A stretch of DNA of 64,000 bases from an uncultured Oscillospiraceae bacterium (GTDB lineage: Bacteria > Bacillota > Clostridia > Oscillospirales > Oscillospiraceae), in assembly GCA_910588105.1 (NCBI GenBank), contig CAJUQD010000002.1, positions 1 through 64,000 of the forward strand, written 5' to 3'. Within the stretch, counting starts at the first letter, position 1. Each line of letters starts with the position of its first letter. The notes below the pieces were generated by a model that ran no database searches, had not been told where the DNA came from, and saw nothing but the letters and a program-made list of their open reading frames with translations. This document shows positions 63,545 through 64,000 of this stretch, piece after piece. The translations under genes were made by a program, and so were the position numbers.

Positions 63545-64000
63545 TTACCTGCGCAGCGCAATCTCGTGGCGCTTGGGTCCGGTGGACACAATGGTGATGG
63601 GCGCGCCGATACGCTCTTCCAGGAACTCCACATAATTCTTGGCATTGGCGGGCAGCGCGCCGTAGTCGGTGATGCCCCGCACATCGCTCTTCCAGCCGGG
63701 CAGGGTCTCAAACACCGGCTTTGCCCCCACAAGCCTGGGAGTGGTGGGGAATACGTCGGTGACCTGGCCGCCGATCTCATAACCTACGCACACCTTGATC
63801 TCCTCCAGGTAGCCCATCACGTCCAGGCAGGTCAGCGCCACCTGGGTGGCCCCCTGCACCATACAGCCGTACTTGGTGGCCACGCAGTCAAACCAACCCA
63901 CCCGGCGGGGACGGCCCGTCGTCGCGCCAAACTCGCCCCTGTCGCCCCCCCGGCGGCGCAGCTCGTCCCCCTCGGGGCCGGTAAGCTCGCTGACAAAGGG
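63545..64000 (-). CDS. purA: Adenylosuccinate synthetase, C-terminal part
   Basis: The frame is open to the window edge, giving the last 151 residues of about 425. GEFGATTGRPRRVGWFD is the diagnostic IMP-binding segment. Then follow LTCLDVMGYLEEIKVCVGYE, the substrate region AKNYVEFLEERIGAPITIVS and the ending TGPKRHEIALRR. The enzyme joins aspartate to IMP with GTP, the first committed step to AMP. Followed by a clear terminator, so it ends its transcript. Confidence 0.97.
   Translation of the reverse strand, partial: PFVSELTGPEGDELRRRGGDRGEFGATTGRPRRVGWFDCVATKYGCMVQGATQVALTCLDVMGYLEEIKVCVGYEIGGQVTDVFPTTPRLVGAKPVFETLPGWKSDVRGITDYGALPANAKNYVEFLEERIGAPITIVSTGPKRHEIALRR

Overview
The window looks like the chromosome of a spore-forming, high-GC member of the Clostridia, most likely an Oscillospiraceae gut anaerobe of the Flavonifractor/Lawsonibacter/Pseudoflavonifractor type. 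The reasons are an alpha/beta-type small acid-soluble spore protein behind a sigma-G-like promoter, an IreB-family protein, canonical sigma-A promoters, strong AGGAGG ribosome binding sites, and fermentative phosphotransacylase/butyrate-kinase genes. The genus is an inference from gene content and codon style, not from a search.

Left part (about 1-31.2 kb): a catabolic island of visibly lower GC than the rest. Two imperfect direct repeats of about 343 bp (618-960 and 30856-31199, roughly 85 percent identical by eye) bracket it. The right copy abuts the 3' end of a tRNA-Ala gene; the left copy lies beside a ribbon-helix-helix gene and gene scraps typical of mobile elements. Inside are: (a) an operon of Fe-alcohol dehydrogenase, MFS carrier, 2-hydroxyacid dehydrogenase and an old-yellow-enzyme/2,4-dienoyl-CoA-reductase-like flavoprotein; (b) a regulator and a class II aldolase; (c) a LacI-controlled operon of a ribose-type ABC importer, two VOC proteins, a Gfo/Idh/MocA oxidoreductase and two TIM-barrel isomerases; (d) a third VOC protein; (e) a divergent pair of units, PPTase-PucR against thiolase, DUF35-carrier-protein fusion, metallo-beta-lactamase-fold hydrolase, phosphotransacylase, butyrate kinase and MATE exporter; (f) a divergent Zn-alcohol dehydrogenase and FGGY kinase. 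A shared palindrome, TTTCC-N10-GGAAA, recurs at four intergenic sites and sits exactly 7 bp from the -35 hexamer of four predicted promoters, so modules a (probably), b, d and f look like one regulon. My reading is uptake and stepwise oxidation, cleavage and reduction of a glycosylated or otherwise complex sugar-like plant compound, with an acyl fragment handled on a dedicated carrier protein and cashed in as ATP. The substrate is unknown.

Middle (31.2-47 kb): core-like chromosome. tRNA-Ala, a transglutaminase-like lipoprotein, IreB, an SH3-NlpC/P60 cell-wall hydrolase, two small proteins, rpoB-rpoC behind their own promoter, an L-cysteine desulfidase, the spore protein, an XRE regulator with a membrane partner, and glutaminase.

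Right (47-55 kb): an aldonate-type operon run by a GntR/FadR regulator with a tandem palindromic operator. It holds an IlvD/EDD dehydratase, a second Gfo/Idh/MocA oxidoreductase, two more TIM-barrel isomerases and a GntP permease, followed by a membrane protein. From 55.3 to 62 kb an M20 amidohydrolase is followed by a gene graveyard: a histidine kinase, two ABC permeases and an AraC regulator collapsed into one fused reading frame, a frameshifted GH94 phosphorylase around an intact phosphoglucomutase, and an IS66 scrap joined to a truncated ABC ATPase and a flavodoxin fragment. The window closes with small hypothetical genes and the C-terminal part of purA.
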